A stretch of DNA of 37,869 nucleotides from Deltaproteobacteria bacterium (GCA_002731275.1 PCBK01000134.1:1-37869), one strand, 5' to 3'. Numbered from the stretch's first letter, positions 17,001 to 25,405 are shown. The notes: generated by a model from the sequence alone, not told the origin. Program-made: numbers and translations.

Positions 17001-17200
17001 TTCACCCCCATATCATTAAAAGTATTGTAGAAGTCAACAGATAGAAGCTATTCATTCGACCTCAGTTCGCGAAGAAAAGGACAGCGTGATTCGCGGCCTG
17101 CGCTCAGACATATCAACCCTCACAAAGGAACCTTTCGGAACGGAATCAAAGATATGTTCTCAACCCTCAGTTGCCGTTGGAAAGTATCCACGCACCAACC
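17001..17200. other. Divergent intergenic region before the kinase promoter
   Basis: No gene is seen between the HEAT-repeat gene and the kinase promoter. No strong hairpin or repeat is visible apart from a short AAGGAACCTT palindrome near 17126. Confidence 0.4.
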
Positions 17201-17230
17201 TTGACATCATACGATGACACGGGCTATTGT
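17201..17230 (+). promoter_or_regulatory. Predicted promoter of the tail-anchored Ser/Thr kinase
   Basis: TTGACA (17201-17206) and TATTGT (17225-17230) are 18 bp apart, with the GTG start 74 nt downstream. The stretch CTTGACATCAT here is identical to the one at the promoter of the cupredoxin-repeat lipoprotein (25738-25748). Confidence 0.55.
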
Positions 17231-17303
17231 AACGTGTGTTGCTCACTCTGGGTCCATTTTATGCTGAATGCATCCCTTTGTTTTGTGATGAGGAAAGATT
17301 CTC

Positions 17304-19109
17304 GTGGATTCTTTGTCAGGAAAAACCATCGCAGGCAAGTACCTGCTCAAAAAGCTCCTTGGCGAAGGAGCAATGGGGAGCGTGTATCTCGCAGAGCATA
17401 CAGGTTTTCAAGAAAAACGTGCGATTAAGGTCATTAAATCTGAGCTGCTAGACAACGAGAAAGTGTTCAAGCGCTTTCAATCAGAAATCCAAATGACCCG
17501 CAAAGCCAGCTTACTGACAGACCACATCGTCTCGATTTACGACGACTTTGGCAGCGAGCAAGGCATCACGTACTACGTCATGGAATACCTGGAAGGCGAT
17601 CTGCTGAGTCGGCGCATCCTGCAAGCCAAACAAAACCCCCTTCCTATCCCCTGGATCGTCCGCGTCACAAATGAAATTTGCGAAGCCATGGCCGCTGCCC
17701 ACAGGACAGGAATCCTTTTTCGAGATCTCAAACCAGAGAACATCTTCCTCATCAAGCACCGCTTTCAAGAAGACTTTGTCAAAGTGATCGACTTTGGTAT
17801 CGCCAAAGCAAAGGGACAGGAAAACCAAACCCAAGCCGGCCACATCTCAGGTACCCCTCTGTACATGTCACCAGAACAAATACAGGGACCTCCACAATCC
17901 AAAAAACAATCCACCACCAACTACCTCGATGCACGCACTGATATCTACTCACTCGGTTGCGTGCTTTACGAAATGCTCACGGGGCGTCCTCCCTTTATGA
18001 TCGATGAGTGGAGCTCCACAATGGATCTCCTCTTGATCTTTCAATATCACCTCAACAAACAACCGACGCCCCCAAGTGAGCTACGTCCGGACATCCCCAA
18101 GGAGCTCGAAAAGGTCGTATTAAAGGCACTTGAGAAAGATCGAGAGAACCGCTTCTCAAGCATGACTGAGTTTGCCGAAGAAGTCCTCCTGAGCACAGCA
18201 GGCATGTCTGACGCGCTTCTGGATGTCTCCGAACACGAGGCGACAGTGATCAAGGCCTATCAGCCCAAGCAAGAAGCTCCTGTGATACCAACCCCTCAAC
18301 CTATCGATGATTTCATGCCGTTGGGTCCTGGTGAGGAGTTTATTGTCGAATCAGGTGAGTTTCTCTCCCCACACACCATCCCCTCTGCCAAGCTCGCAGA
18401 AATGACGGGAGACTCTATACCGAAAAACGCCACCCTGGCATACAAAAGCCCAGGCCGGATTGTCGAAGGTGAGACATCAACACCAACCTTCGAGGAGGCG
18501 ACCCCGCAAACTCATATGTCCGAGGACAACCTCTTCCTCGCACAAGCTCCCTCCGAACAACATGTAGGTGGACATGGCAGTAGAGAGATCACAGAGACCA
18601 ACTTCTCTCCCAAAAATGTCGATGTATTTGAAGAAGTCATCACAAGTCAGGAAACACCACTCCCCCTCTCGATCACACCTGATCTCGAAAAAGTAACCTT
18701 GGGCGAAGAACAACCCGGTATGGGCGTTGCAACACTTCCGACAACACCTGCTGTAAGCCCTGATCAGCTCAACTCACCACCAAACACACACACCGCTGTC
18801 GATCTCGCAGCCAAAACAGAAGATGATCCCTCTTTGGAGTTTGATGAAGCGGAGATACCACCAAATATCCCCGTCAAAACAGAGGAGAACAACGCTTTCA
18901 CTGACGATGAGCGGACCCCTATCGACCCTCTTGAGCTACAATCCAAAGCACCCCAAAAACGACCTACCAAACCACTCCGGCACGAAGACACAAAAGTCGA
19001 CACCAGCATCCCCTTTACCAAAAAAGCTCCCAATCAAATGTTGATCGGCGCGCTCCTATTTGGCATCGCTGGACTCCTCGTCCTCCTTGGATGGCTCATC
19101 CTCAAGTAA
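17304..19109 (+). CDS. Tail-anchored Hanks-type Ser/Thr protein kinase
   Basis: A 601-residue Ser/Thr kinase. The kinase domain (about 13-300) has the Gly loop 'LGEGAMGSVY' (19-28), ATP-anchoring Lys42, catalytic 'RDLKPEN' (140-146, Asp141), Mg-binding DFG (163-165) and 'GTPLYMSPEQ' in the activation segment. The His of the usual HRD is Phe (FRD), a change seen in some active kinases. A ~270-residue acidic, Pro/Thr-rich, low-complexity linker follows, and the protein ends in one hydrophobic helix (~577-600, 'LIGALLFGIAGLLVLLGWLIL'). The kinase is thus cytoplasmic, with almost no outer part, so the signal must come from the cytoplasm or membrane. Start GTG 17304 has GAGGA 9 nt upstream. It lies just before the bufferin-like genes, with a second kinase just after them. 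Confidence 0.88.
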   Translation: MDSLSGKTIAGKYLLKKLLGEGAMGSVYLAEHTGFQEKRAIKVIKSELLDNEKVFKRFQSEIQMTRKASLLTDHIVSIYDDFGSEQGITYYVMEYLEGDLLSRRILQAKQNPLPIPWIVRVTNEICEAMAAAHRTGILFRDLKPENIFLIKHRFQEDFVKVIDFGIAKAKGQENQTQAGHISGTPLYMSPEQIQGPPQSKKQSTTNYLDARTDIYSLGCVLYEMLTGRPPFMIDEWSSTMDLLLIFQYHLNKQPTPPSELRPDIPKELEKVVLKALEKDRENRFSSMTEFAEEVLLSTAGMSDALLDVSEHEATVIKAYQPKQEAPVIPTPQPIDDFMPLGPGEEFIVESGEFLSPHTIPSAKLAEMTGDSIPKNATLAYKSPGRIVEGETSTPTFEEATPQTHMSEDNLFLAQAPSEQHVGGHGSREITETNFSPKNVDVFEEVITSQETPLPLSITPDLEKVTLGEEQPGMGVATLPTTPAVSPDQLNSPPNTHTAVDLAAKTEDDPSLEFDEAEIPPNIPVKTEENNAFTDDERTPIDPLELQSKAPQKRPTKPLRHEDTKVDTSIPFTKKAPNQMLIGALLFGIAGLLVLLGWLILK

Positions 19110-19475
19110 AAAAAAAAAAAACACAATCATTTCAAGCAACTTCCAGACAAATATAAATCTTCCCAATTTTTGAAATCCAACCTCTTTGCGTTCTTCGTAC
19201 TGCTTGGTGAATTTGATGACTTTCCATTGCGAGCAAGTTCTTGACAAAGAAAGAAGAATCAGGCACATTTTGCCCATGTGAAAAACTTTTTTGCATTTTT
19301 TTTCTTCAAGCTGTAACAACAACCAAAGCCACACGACATTACCTGTGAATTTGGTTCTTGCAGTTCACTTTGTTTGCAAGATTGTCGAAGATGTTCAGTT
19401 TGCGTGTTTCCTGTTTTTCACAACAAAAAAACAGGGTATTGTTCAACACTTTTTTTGTTTGTAGGAGAGAGACTC
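19110..19475 (+). promoter_or_regulatory. AT-rich leader region of the bufferin-like gene
   Basis: No gene is seen. A run of 14 A (19108-19121) follows the kinase stop. A promoter candidate is TTGACA (19241-19246) with CACATT (19264-19269), 17 bp apart, which would give a leader of about 200 nt. Within that leader CCTGTTTTT (19410-19418) pairs with AAAAACAGG (19427-19435) to form a 9-bp hairpin. About 17 nt later comes a run of seven T (19450-19456). The leader may control expression by structure; no known riboswitch is recognised. Confidence 0.4.
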
Positions 19476-19733
19476 ATGAAACAATTCGTTAAAGGTGCAC
19501 TCGTTGCTTCCGCTGTTGCTGGCCTCGTCATGACTGTTGGTTGTGGTGATAACACTGGAACAAACACTGACGAAGTCAAATGCTCCGGTGTCAACGACTG
19601 TAGCGGAAAAGGCGAATGTGGTGCAGCTGATGGTTCCCACGACTGCGCTGGTAAAAACGAGTGTAAAGGAAAAGGTTGGGTCAAAATGTCCAAAGATGAC
19701 TGTACCTCCAAAGGTGGTACTGTTGTCGAATAA
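19476..19733 (+). CDS. bufA: Bufferin-like (BufA2-type) Cys-rich RiPP precursor with lipoprotein-like signal
   Basis: An 85-residue precursor peptide, placed by its sequence and by the DUF692 and DUF2063 genes behind it. Residues 1-23 are an export signal ending 'LVMTVGC'; Cys23 with Gly at -1 and Val at -2 looks like a lipobox, though Thr at -3 is not standard. The core has six Cys (36, 42, 48, 57, 63, 76) in two related units C-S-G-V-N-D-C-S-G-K-G-E-C and C-A-G-K-N-E-C-K-G-K-G-W, then DDC-TSKGG. Bufferins are exported, copper-binding peptides whose Cys are modified by the DUF692/MNIO enzyme. Modification of this one is inferred, and lipid anchoring would be unlike the usual soluble bufferin. 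AGGAG lies 8 nt before the ATG at 19476; the frame is open further upstream but lacks signals. Confidence 0.78.
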   Translation: MKQFVKGALVASAVAGLVMTVGCGDNTGTNTDEVKCSGVNDCSGKGECGAADGSHDCAGKNECKGKGWVKMSKDDCTSKGGTVVE

Positions 19734-19748
19734 TCCAACATGTTCCTC

Positions 19749-19789
19749 GCTTTCCAACGTATAGATGACATGTCATCTTTGTTGAAAGC
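19749..19789. repeat. Perfect palindrome inside a longer imperfect inverted repeat
   Basis: AGATGACATGTCATCT (19763-19778) is a perfect 16-bp palindrome. It is flanked by GCTTTCCAAC and GTTGAAAGC, which pair with one base missing, so the whole stretch could fold into one long hairpin just after bufA. It may protect the precursor mRNA or bind a dimeric regulator. Confidence 0.5.
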
Positions 19790-19803
19790 ATAGATCTCAA
19801 GAG

Positions 19804-19836
19804 AAGCCGAGCCCATTGGGCTCGGCTTTTCTTTTT
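19804..19836 (+). terminator. Strong rho-independent terminator between bufA and bufB
   Basis: AAGCCGAGCCC (19804-19814), loop ATT, GGGCTCGGCTT (19818-19828), with T-rich tail to 19836. The 11-bp GC-rich stem is the best terminator in the window. It would let most transcripts end after the short precursor, with less read-through into the maturase and partner genes. Confidence 0.88.
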
Positions 19837-19864
19837 CGTACCCACCCCATCCAACAGGTGTCTC

Positions 19865-20758
19865 ATGTGGAACAAAACATATCTAGGGCACGGTATCGGT
19901 CTACGTACCGCGCATTACACTTATCTCCTTGAACACCCTGTCAAAGGAGTTGATTGGTTTGAGATCATCTCGGAAAACTTCTTTGGTCCGGGTGGTCGCC
20001 CCTGGGCAGTCCTCCGCAAAGTGCGAGAACAAGTCCCCATCGTGATGCATGGTGTCTCTTTGGGGATAGGTAACACCTCCCCCCTCGACTGGGACTACCT
20101 CAAACAACTCAAAGATCTGGCCGAAAAAGTCGAACCAGCCTGGGTTTCCGATCATATCTGCTGGGGAGGCTATGGAGGACACTACTCACACGACCTGCTC
20201 CCCCTCCCCTACACACAAGAAACACTCGACCACCTCGTCCCACGAATCCACGAAGTCCAAGAGTTCTTAGGACGTCCCATGATGTTTGAGAACGCATCGA
20301 GTTATGTCTCTTTTGCAGAGAGCGAGATGTCCGAATGGGAGTTTGTCGCTGAGTTGGCCAAGCGCACAGGTAGCGGTATCCTTCTCGACGTCAACAATGT
20401 CTATGTCAGCGCAAACAATCACAACTTCGAAGTCGATGATTACATCAACGCGATCCCCAAAGAATACGTCGGTCAATTCCACGTCGCCGGCCACACAGAC
20501 AAAGGGAACTATCTCCTCGACACACACATAGGCCCTGTGATACCAGAAGTGTGGGATGTTTACAAAAAAGCTCTCGCGCGCTTTGGTCCGATCTCAACGC
20601 TCGTAGAGTGGGACGAAGATGTTCCAAGTTTTGAAGAGGTTGTCGCTGAATCCCAACGCGCAAGACACATTGAACAGGAGTTCCTTCATGACACACCCAC
20701 ACAATCTCGATCGCATTCAGAGGTGGTTTTGGAAGAGCATCTCCGCACCACCCGTTGA
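19865..20758 (+). CDS. bufB: DUF692/MNIO-family bufferin maturase
   Basis: A 297-residue member of the multinuclear non-heme iron oxygenase family (MNIO, DUF692; TIM barrel), related to MbnB, TglH and BufB. These enzymes oxidise Cys residues of a precursor peptide in the cytoplasm. The likely iron ligands and signature motifs are present: 'HGVSLGIG' (His62), 'SDHICW' (His97), 'FENASSY' (Glu142), 'LDVNNVYVSANNH' (Asp175, Asn178), 'HVAGHTD' (His206, His210, Asp212), 'DTHIGPV' (His221) and 'VEWDED' (Glu248). The start 'GLGHGIGLRT'-like segment 'YLGHGIGLRTAHY' is typical too. It needs the DUF2063 partner, whose gene overlaps its 3' end by 71 nt (20688-20758). An AGGTG lies about 5 nt upstream of the ATG at 19865. 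The substrate is almost surely the upstream Cys-rich peptide. Confidence 0.9.
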   Translation: MWNKTYLGHGIGLRTAHYTYLLEHPVKGVDWFEIISENFFGPGGRPWAVLRKVREQVPIVMHGVSLGIGNTSPLDWDYLKQLKDLAEKVEPAWVSDHICWGGYGGHYSHDLLPLPYTQETLDHLVPRIHEVQEFLGRPMMFENASSYVSFAESEMSEWEFVAELAKRTGSGILLDVNNVYVSANNHNFEVDDYINAIPKEYVGQFHVAGHTDKGNYLLDTHIGPVIPEVWDVYKKALARFGPISTLVEWDEDVPSFEEVVAESQRARHIEQEFLHDTPTQSRSHSEVVLEEHLRTTR

Positions 20759-21566
20759 GGATCAAAACGGGGAAGTCCAACCTGTCGAAGATGGAAGCCG
20801 TCCCCTCTCGAAGTGGATCGCCTCAGACAGCGAAGACATGGCAGAAGAACGTCTTCAAGTCTATGCGAACATGTACTTCTTTCGTATTCGCGATGTTTTG
20901 ATGGATTTCTTCGAGAAAGCCTATCTCGCGATAGGTCGACAGCATTTTAATGATCTCGTGATCGATTACCTCCCCAACTATCCATCGGACAACGCCTCTT
21001 TGTTCCACATCGGTGGCCAATTGGCAGAGTACACGAAGACACACTCACTCGGACAAACGTACCCTTGGCTACCAGAGCTGCTGCGCTTTGAGCGTCTGCG
21101 TACCAACGTCATCACGATGGAAGACACACCTGTCCTCACAGAAGCATCCCTCAAAGCCTATCCACCAGAACAATGGGGAGAGTTGTCCTTCGAGCCGATC
21201 AAAGCGCTCTACTTTGAGTCCTTTGCGTATCCTATCCATATCCCTTGGAAACGTGTGGAAGAAAAAGATGATGAGCTTTCGGAAGACGAACGCCCAACGC
21301 TTGATCCAAAACCAACCCCTATCGTGATCTGGCGTATGACGTTCAACTCGGCATTTTACGTGATGGGCGAAAACGAAGCGAAAGCCTTCTCGTTGTTACT
21401 GGAAGGAAAAACCTTCAATGAGATCTGCGAGGCCTTTGTCCCTGCTGATATGAGCGAGGAGCCATCAGCAGAAGACATACAAGCCATCGTCCAAGAAGCA
21501 TATCACGCACTCAGCCGCTGGCTCACCAACGGCCTCCTCTCCAAAATCAACGCCCCTAACGCCTAA
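20688..21566 (+). CDS. bufC: DUF2063 family protein, BufC/HvfC-like partner of the maturase
   Basis: A 292-residue protein. Its N-terminal ~110 residues match DUF2063 (PF09836): 'LDRIQRWFWKSI', 'RLQVYANMYFFRIRDVLMDFFEKAYLAIG', 'DYLPNYPSDNASLFHIGGQLAEYTKTH', 'YPWLPELLRFE'. In RiPP loci this protein binds the precursor and delivers it to the MNIO enzyme. The C-terminal half ('PIVIWRMTFNSAFYVMGENEAKAFSLLLEGKTFNEICEAF') has the HvfC/BufC second domain, possibly winged-helix-like. AGGAG at 20676-20680 points to the ATG at 20688, giving a 71-nt overlap with bufB and thus coupled translation. The earlier in-frame ATG at 20619 is unlikely. A charged loop ('EEKDDELSEDERP', ~185-197) is an insert of unknown role. 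Confidence 0.85.
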   Translation: MTHPHNLDRIQRWFWKSISAPPVEDQNGEVQPVEDGSRPLSKWIASDSEDMAEERLQVYANMYFFRIRDVLMDFFEKAYLAIGRQHFNDLVIDYLPNYPSDNASLFHIGGQLAEYTKTHSLGQTYPWLPELLRFERLRTNVITMEDTPVLTEASLKAYPPEQWGELSFEPIKALYFESFAYPIHIPWKRVEEKDDELSEDERPTLDPKPTPIVIWRMTFNSAFYVMGENEAKAFSLLLEGKTFNEICEAFVPADMSEEPSAEDIQAIVQEAYHALSRWLTNGLLSKINAPNA

Positions 21567-21629
21567 GGTCACTCGATTCAAAAAGAATACGGAAAGTGAA
21601 CCCCCCTCTCATCGAGAAAACCCCTACAC

Positions 21630-21645
21630 GGGTGAGATCTCACCC
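21630..21645. promoter_or_regulatory. Perfect 16-bp palindrome upstream of the second kinase promoter
   Basis: GGGTGAGATCTCACCC is a perfect palindrome ending 22 bp before the -35 box. It has no T run and is not a terminator, so an operator for a dimeric regulator is the likely reading. Like the palindrome behind bufA, it has the form TGA-N4-TCA in its core. Confidence 0.45.
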
Positions 21646-21667
21646 ACAAATGCGACCTGTTAGCATC

Positions 21668-21696
21668 TTGACCAAAACCGACCTCGTTGGTAAGTT
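21668..21696 (+). promoter_or_regulatory. Predicted promoter of the second Ser/Thr kinase
   Basis: TTGACC (21668-21673) and TAAGTT (21691-21696) with a 17-bp spacer. Transcription would start near 21703, which rules out the upstream GTG at 21697 as the start codon and supports the ATG at 21748. Confidence 0.45.
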
Positions 21697-21747
21697 GTGG
21701 AGACAGAAGCGAGGCAGACACCACTTTCATATCCCAAAGACAAAACA

Positions 21748-24648
21748 ATGCAAAAGTTGAGACATCCAACCCCATCGTCACTTGTGGGGCTGAAAATCGA
21801 TAAATGGAAACTTGAAAGACAGCTCGGCGAGGGCGGGATGTCTGTCGTATACCTGGGAAAACATGAGTGGCTCCCCACGAAAGGCGCTGTCAAAGTCCTC
21901 CGACCAGCGCTGTGTGATGATCCAAACCAAATCGAGCGCTTCCGTCGAGAGGCCATCGCCGCAAGTGAACTTGACCACGAAAATGTCATCCACGTACACG
22001 ACTTTGGATACAACGAAGAGAGCGGATACTTCATGGTCCTCGAATATCTCGATGGCCAGGATCTCGACCACTTTATCGACGACGCGCCCTTTCCCAAAGA
22101 GTGGATCCTCAATATCATCCGACAAGTTTGCTCCGGGCTCACAGCCACACACGAAGCTGGCATTATCCACAGAGATCTCAAGCCCTCCAACATCTTCCTG
22201 TTACCTGGCGATGACGACGGTCCACCCAAAGTGAAAATCCTCGACTTTGGTATCGCCAAAAACCAGGGCAACAACGACAAAAAACTCACCGCAACAGGCT
22301 CACTCGTCGGTACCCCAGCCTACCTCGCCCCCGAACAGGTCAACAACCAGGGAAAAACCAAACTCACTCCTCGCGCCGATATTTACGCCATCGGCGTGCT
22401 TCTTTATCAAATGTTTACCGGTGAGTTGCCCATCGAACGAGAAGGCTTCATCGAGCACTTTATCGCTGTTTTACAACATCCCCCCGAACCGATGGGCATC
22501 CTTCGCCCATCTCTCTCAGGCACAAAGCTCGAAGCTCTTGTCATGAGACTCCTCGACAAGAACCCCAACAACAGACCACAATCGACAAAGCAGCTTTGGG
22601 AAGAGCTCGAAGAAGCGGCTGCCCAATGGAGTGATCCACTCTCGGACTACCCTCATCCCGTTGTCAAAGCACGACAACTCCCACACATGCCGCTGCCCAC
22701 GGCTGATCAGCCTCCCGTTTCTCCACAAAAGCGGATCACGATCAAACCAAAACAAACGAAAAAGCGCCATTTTGATGCGTACACGCCGACAAAAACAGCA
22801 GAAGCCTTTGTCGGAGACCTCAAAGTTGAGTCGCCACCAGAAACCCCCAAACCAACAAAACCAACAAAGCCAACAAAGCCAACACAGCGCAAAACAGAAA
22901 ACCGAACATCTCCACCTCCGGCAACCAAGCATCCTAAGGCAACGCCTGCTCCTTCAACCGAAGAGCTTGCGCTCGCTGACACACAGATGGAGCTTGAGCA
23001 GCCGGACGATCCTCGAAAACCCAACAACACCCTCCCCAACCTCACTGCTATCGTCGTGTTGCTAGGAAGTTTTGTCTTCGCGGCTATTTGGCTGGCCCCT
23101 ACGTTTTTTCCCAAACCACCTCCTAAACCTCCTATCATCCGAGAAAGAAAGCCCCCAACGCGCAAGCAACCCAACCCAACCCTCGCGCTGCTCCAAACGT
23201 TGATGGCTGAAGGTACAAAAGCCTTTCAAGACAAAGACTACAAAAAAGCCTTTCGTCTTTGGAAACGCGTCTCCAAGATGCCTTCTTTTAAGAAGAAAAA
23301 GCACTACAAGCTTTACAAAGGGATGGGGGTCGCCCTCGCAAGACAGAACCTTCACTACTCAGCGATGGTCTACTACAAACGCTTTCTGAAGTTTAGCCCT
23401 CGACAAGACGAAGAATACAATCGCATCGATAAGTCCTTGCTCCCACAAATGGTCGAGCAGATGGAAAAGCGCACCAAAAAAGCCGAGCGACTTGTCAAAC
23501 AACTCTTGCGTTTGCTGCGGCAAAAACGCTGGTCTTCTGCCTATAAAGTGTATGAAAAAATCCTAAAGGTCGCGCCCTCAGCCCCACACGTTCATGAACA
23601 GATGGCCAAAAAATTACAGCGCTTGATGCCACAACAGGCCGTACAGATCTATCAAAAGATGCTCGACTCCATGGAGCTGACCAACGAAGAGACCAAGCGC
23701 ATCCTCTCCCGTCTCGCCTCCACAAAACAGGCCACTCAAAAAGAAGACCAGAAGCTGACGACCCAACTCGCTCGCGTACGACGAGATCTCAAGAACGGCC
23801 AGTACAAAAGAGGAAAACGGCGACTTGGAAGACTGCTCAAACAACATCCGACCCTGATCATCAAACACTCTGCGTTATTCCAAATGCTACGTGCTGCGGT
23901 CAAAGAAAACCTCGATGAGGCGCTCTGGTTGCTCAAGCAGATCAAACGCCAAAAAATAGCCTTCGAAAGACGTCAACGCTCGAAATGGCCCCCCTTACCA
24001 ACCAAGAATGTGCCTTCTCTGCGGAGTATCAACGAACAGATCAGTGTGATCAAAAACATCAAGCGTTTCCGCAAAGATATCGAAACAATCCGATACGCCA
24101 TGGAGAGCAAGAATCCTACGAAAGCCGCAAAAGCCTTCAGAAAATTGGCTGACATGTACAAGAAAATGGTGCGGTTGGACAAGTGGAAGTTGTCGGATAA
24201 AGCGCTCGAAGATATCGTTAAACAAAAAAAAGAAGTCGACACTGTCAAAAAAGCTTTCTCCTACTGGACCCAACTCGAAGCCAAGCTCCAGCAAGGAAAA
24301 TTTCGTGGCTTTGATAAGTACCACAACCTCTTAAGCGAACACCTCTCCAAACACATTGGGCTGCTCAAACGCTGGCTCTCCCTCCCTGCTTTTCGCGCCT
24401 GGCTCTTCCAGCTTGATGGGCTTCAGCGTATCCGCAACAACGCCGAAAACGAACTCACGATGGGAGAAAAACTCTACAAAAAGGAGCAATGGGTGCTCGC
24501 AGCCAAACGCTTCGAAGAGTACATCCGTCTCCTCCCCAAGGCCAACAACATCAAAGACATCAAAAAGAAATACAATATCAGTCGGTGTTCGTCTGGAGTG
24601 ACCTGGAAATCCTGCAAAGAGATCCTCAAACAACTCAAGAAAAAGTAG
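21748..24648 (+). CDS. Transmembrane Ser/Thr kinase with TPR-like outer domain
   Basis: A 966-residue Hanks-type kinase. The cytoplasmic kinase domain (about 18-290) has Gly loop 'LGEGGMSVVY' (26-35), Lys49, 'HRDLKPSN' (141-148, Asp143), DFG (166-168) and 'GTPAYLAPEQ'. A linker with a PKPTKPTKPT repeat and acidic segments leads to one membrane helix (~431-452, 'TAIVVLLGSFVFAAIWLAPTFF'). The ~510-residue periplasmic part is Lys/Arg-rich and helical. It begins with a clear TPR pair ('AEGTKAFQDKDYKKAFRLWKRV', 'HYSAMVYYKRFLKFSP') and ends with another TPR-like unit ('LYKKEQWVLAAKRFEEYIRLLP'). TPR domains bind proteins, so it may sense an envelope protein. It follows bufC with its own predicted promoter; all catalytic residues are present. 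Confidence 0.88.
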   Translation: MQKLRHPTPSSLVGLKIDKWKLERQLGEGGMSVVYLGKHEWLPTKGAVKVLRPALCDDPNQIERFRREAIAASELDHENVIHVHDFGYNEESGYFMVLEYLDGQDLDHFIDDAPFPKEWILNIIRQVCSGLTATHEAGIIHRDLKPSNIFLLPGDDDGPPKVKILDFGIAKNQGNNDKKLTATGSLVGTPAYLAPEQVNNQGKTKLTPRADIYAIGVLLYQMFTGELPIEREGFIEHFIAVLQHPPEPMGILRPSLSGTKLEALVMRLLDKNPNNRPQSTKQLWEELEEAAAQWSDPLSDYPHPVVKARQLPHMPLPTADQPPVSPQKRITIKPKQTKKRHFDAYTPTKTAEAFVGDLKVESPPETPKPTKPTKPTKPTQRKTENRTSPPPATKHPKATPAPSTEELALADTQMELEQPDDPRKPNNTLPNLTAIVVLLGSFVFAAIWLAPTFFPKPPPKPPIIRERKPPTRKQPNPTLALLQTLMAEGTKAFQDKDYKKAFRLWKRVSKMPSFKKKKHYKLYKGMGVALARQNLHYSAMVYYKRFLKFSPRQDEEYNRIDKSLLPQMVEQMEKRTKKAERLVKQLLRLLRQKRWSSAYKVYEKILKVAPSAPHVHEQMAKKLQRLMPQQAVQIYQKMLDSMELTNEETKRILSRLASTKQATQKEDQKLTTQLARVRRDLKNGQYKRGKRRLGRLLKQHPTLIIKHSALFQMLRAAVKENLDEALWLLKQIKRQKIAFERRQRSKWPPLPTKNVPSLRSINEQISVIKNIKRFRKDIETIRYAMESKNPTKAAKAFRKLADMYKKMVRLDKWKLSDKALEDIVKQKKEVDTVKKAFSYWTQLEAKLQQGKFRGFDKYHNLLSEHLSKHIGLLKRWLSLPAFRAWLFQLDGLQRIRNNAENELTMGEKLYKKEQWVLAAKRFEEYIRLLPKANNIKDIKKKYNISRCSSGVTWKSCKEILKQLKKK

Positions 24649-24735
24649 CTCACACAACACCCCCCACCCTGGTGTGCAACTTTCAGACAACCCCTTCTTA
24701 CCTTTGTAACAAGCTCCAAAGAACTTAACAGCACT

Positions 24736-25344
24736 TCACCCCAATTGACCAGCGAGATGCCCCTGAAGTTTTCGCATCCCTTGTCTCATGCGGGTCTTTA
24801 CAGTCCCCAGCGGAAGCTCTGCTTGCTCAGCAATCTCCGACTGCGAAAGCCCCCCAAAGTACGCCATCATAATGACCTCTCTTTGTTCATCGGGGATCTT
24901 CTGCATAGCCTCTTGTAACAGCTCAGCCCGTTGTGACATCATCGCAAGATCAAAGGGTGTATCACTTGCCATTGTCATCGCAAAATCGACCGCTTTGTTT
25001 TCTTCCCGGAATTTTTGCTTCTTGTTACGCTTGCTTTTCTCGGAACGTGTACGATCAATCGCTCGGTTTCTCGACAGTGTGACAAGCCACCCATAAACGT
25101 TGCCCTTCTTTCGATCAAACACGCTGGCCTTCTCCCACACAAGCATAAACACTTCTTGTACGAGGTCTTCAGCGTCTTCCTGACTTCCTAAAATACGGTA
25201 GACCAGAGAATAAACGAGTTTTGCATAGAGATCATAGAGAGCCTGCAGCGCCTCTGTGTCCTTTTGGGCAATCCTTTCAATCAACTCGATCTCTTCATCG
25301 CTTGTAAAGCGACGAACAACAGCACGAAGAAATGCAAGTAACAC
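24736..25344 (-). CDS. ECF RNA polymerase sigma factor
   Basis: A 202-residue sigma-70-family factor of the extracytoplasmic function type, directing RNA polymerase to its own promoter set. Region 2 is 'LQALYDLYAKLVYSLVYRILGSQEDAEDLVQEVFMLVWEKASVFD' through 'VYGWLVTLSRNRAIDRTRSEKSK'; region 4 is 'IPDEQREVIMMAYFGGLSQSEIAEQAELPLGTVKTRMRQGMRKL'. The DAEDLVQEVF and LGTVKTR motifs are intact. The spacer is rich in Lys/Arg. It looks SigK/RpoE-like. No anti-sigma gene follows: the next gene downstream is the convergent kinase, so control may be through that kinase or in trans. Start GTG 25344 has GAGGA 9 nt upstream. Divergent from the cupredoxin-repeat lipoprotein gene, a natural candidate target. 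Confidence 0.9.
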   Translation of the reverse strand: MLLAFLRAVVRRFTSDEEIELIERIAQKDTEALQALYDLYAKLVYSLVYRILGSQEDAEDLVQEVFMLVWEKASVFDRKKGNVYGWLVTLSRNRAIDRTRSEKSKRNKKQKFREENKAVDFAMTMASDTPFDLAMMSQRAELLQEAMQKIPDEQREVIMMAYFGGLSQSEIAEQAELPLGTVKTRMRQGMRKLQGHLAGQLG

Positions 25345-25405
25345 TGCTCTATCCTCACTTTCTGCTCACGTACACATCAATTTCGTTCAATGGACATTGC
25401 ACTGG

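Noticed and set aside
19108-19121. Run of 14 A after the first kinase as a terminator
   Set aside because: No hairpin precedes it, and an A run on the coding strand does not work as a T tail in this direction.
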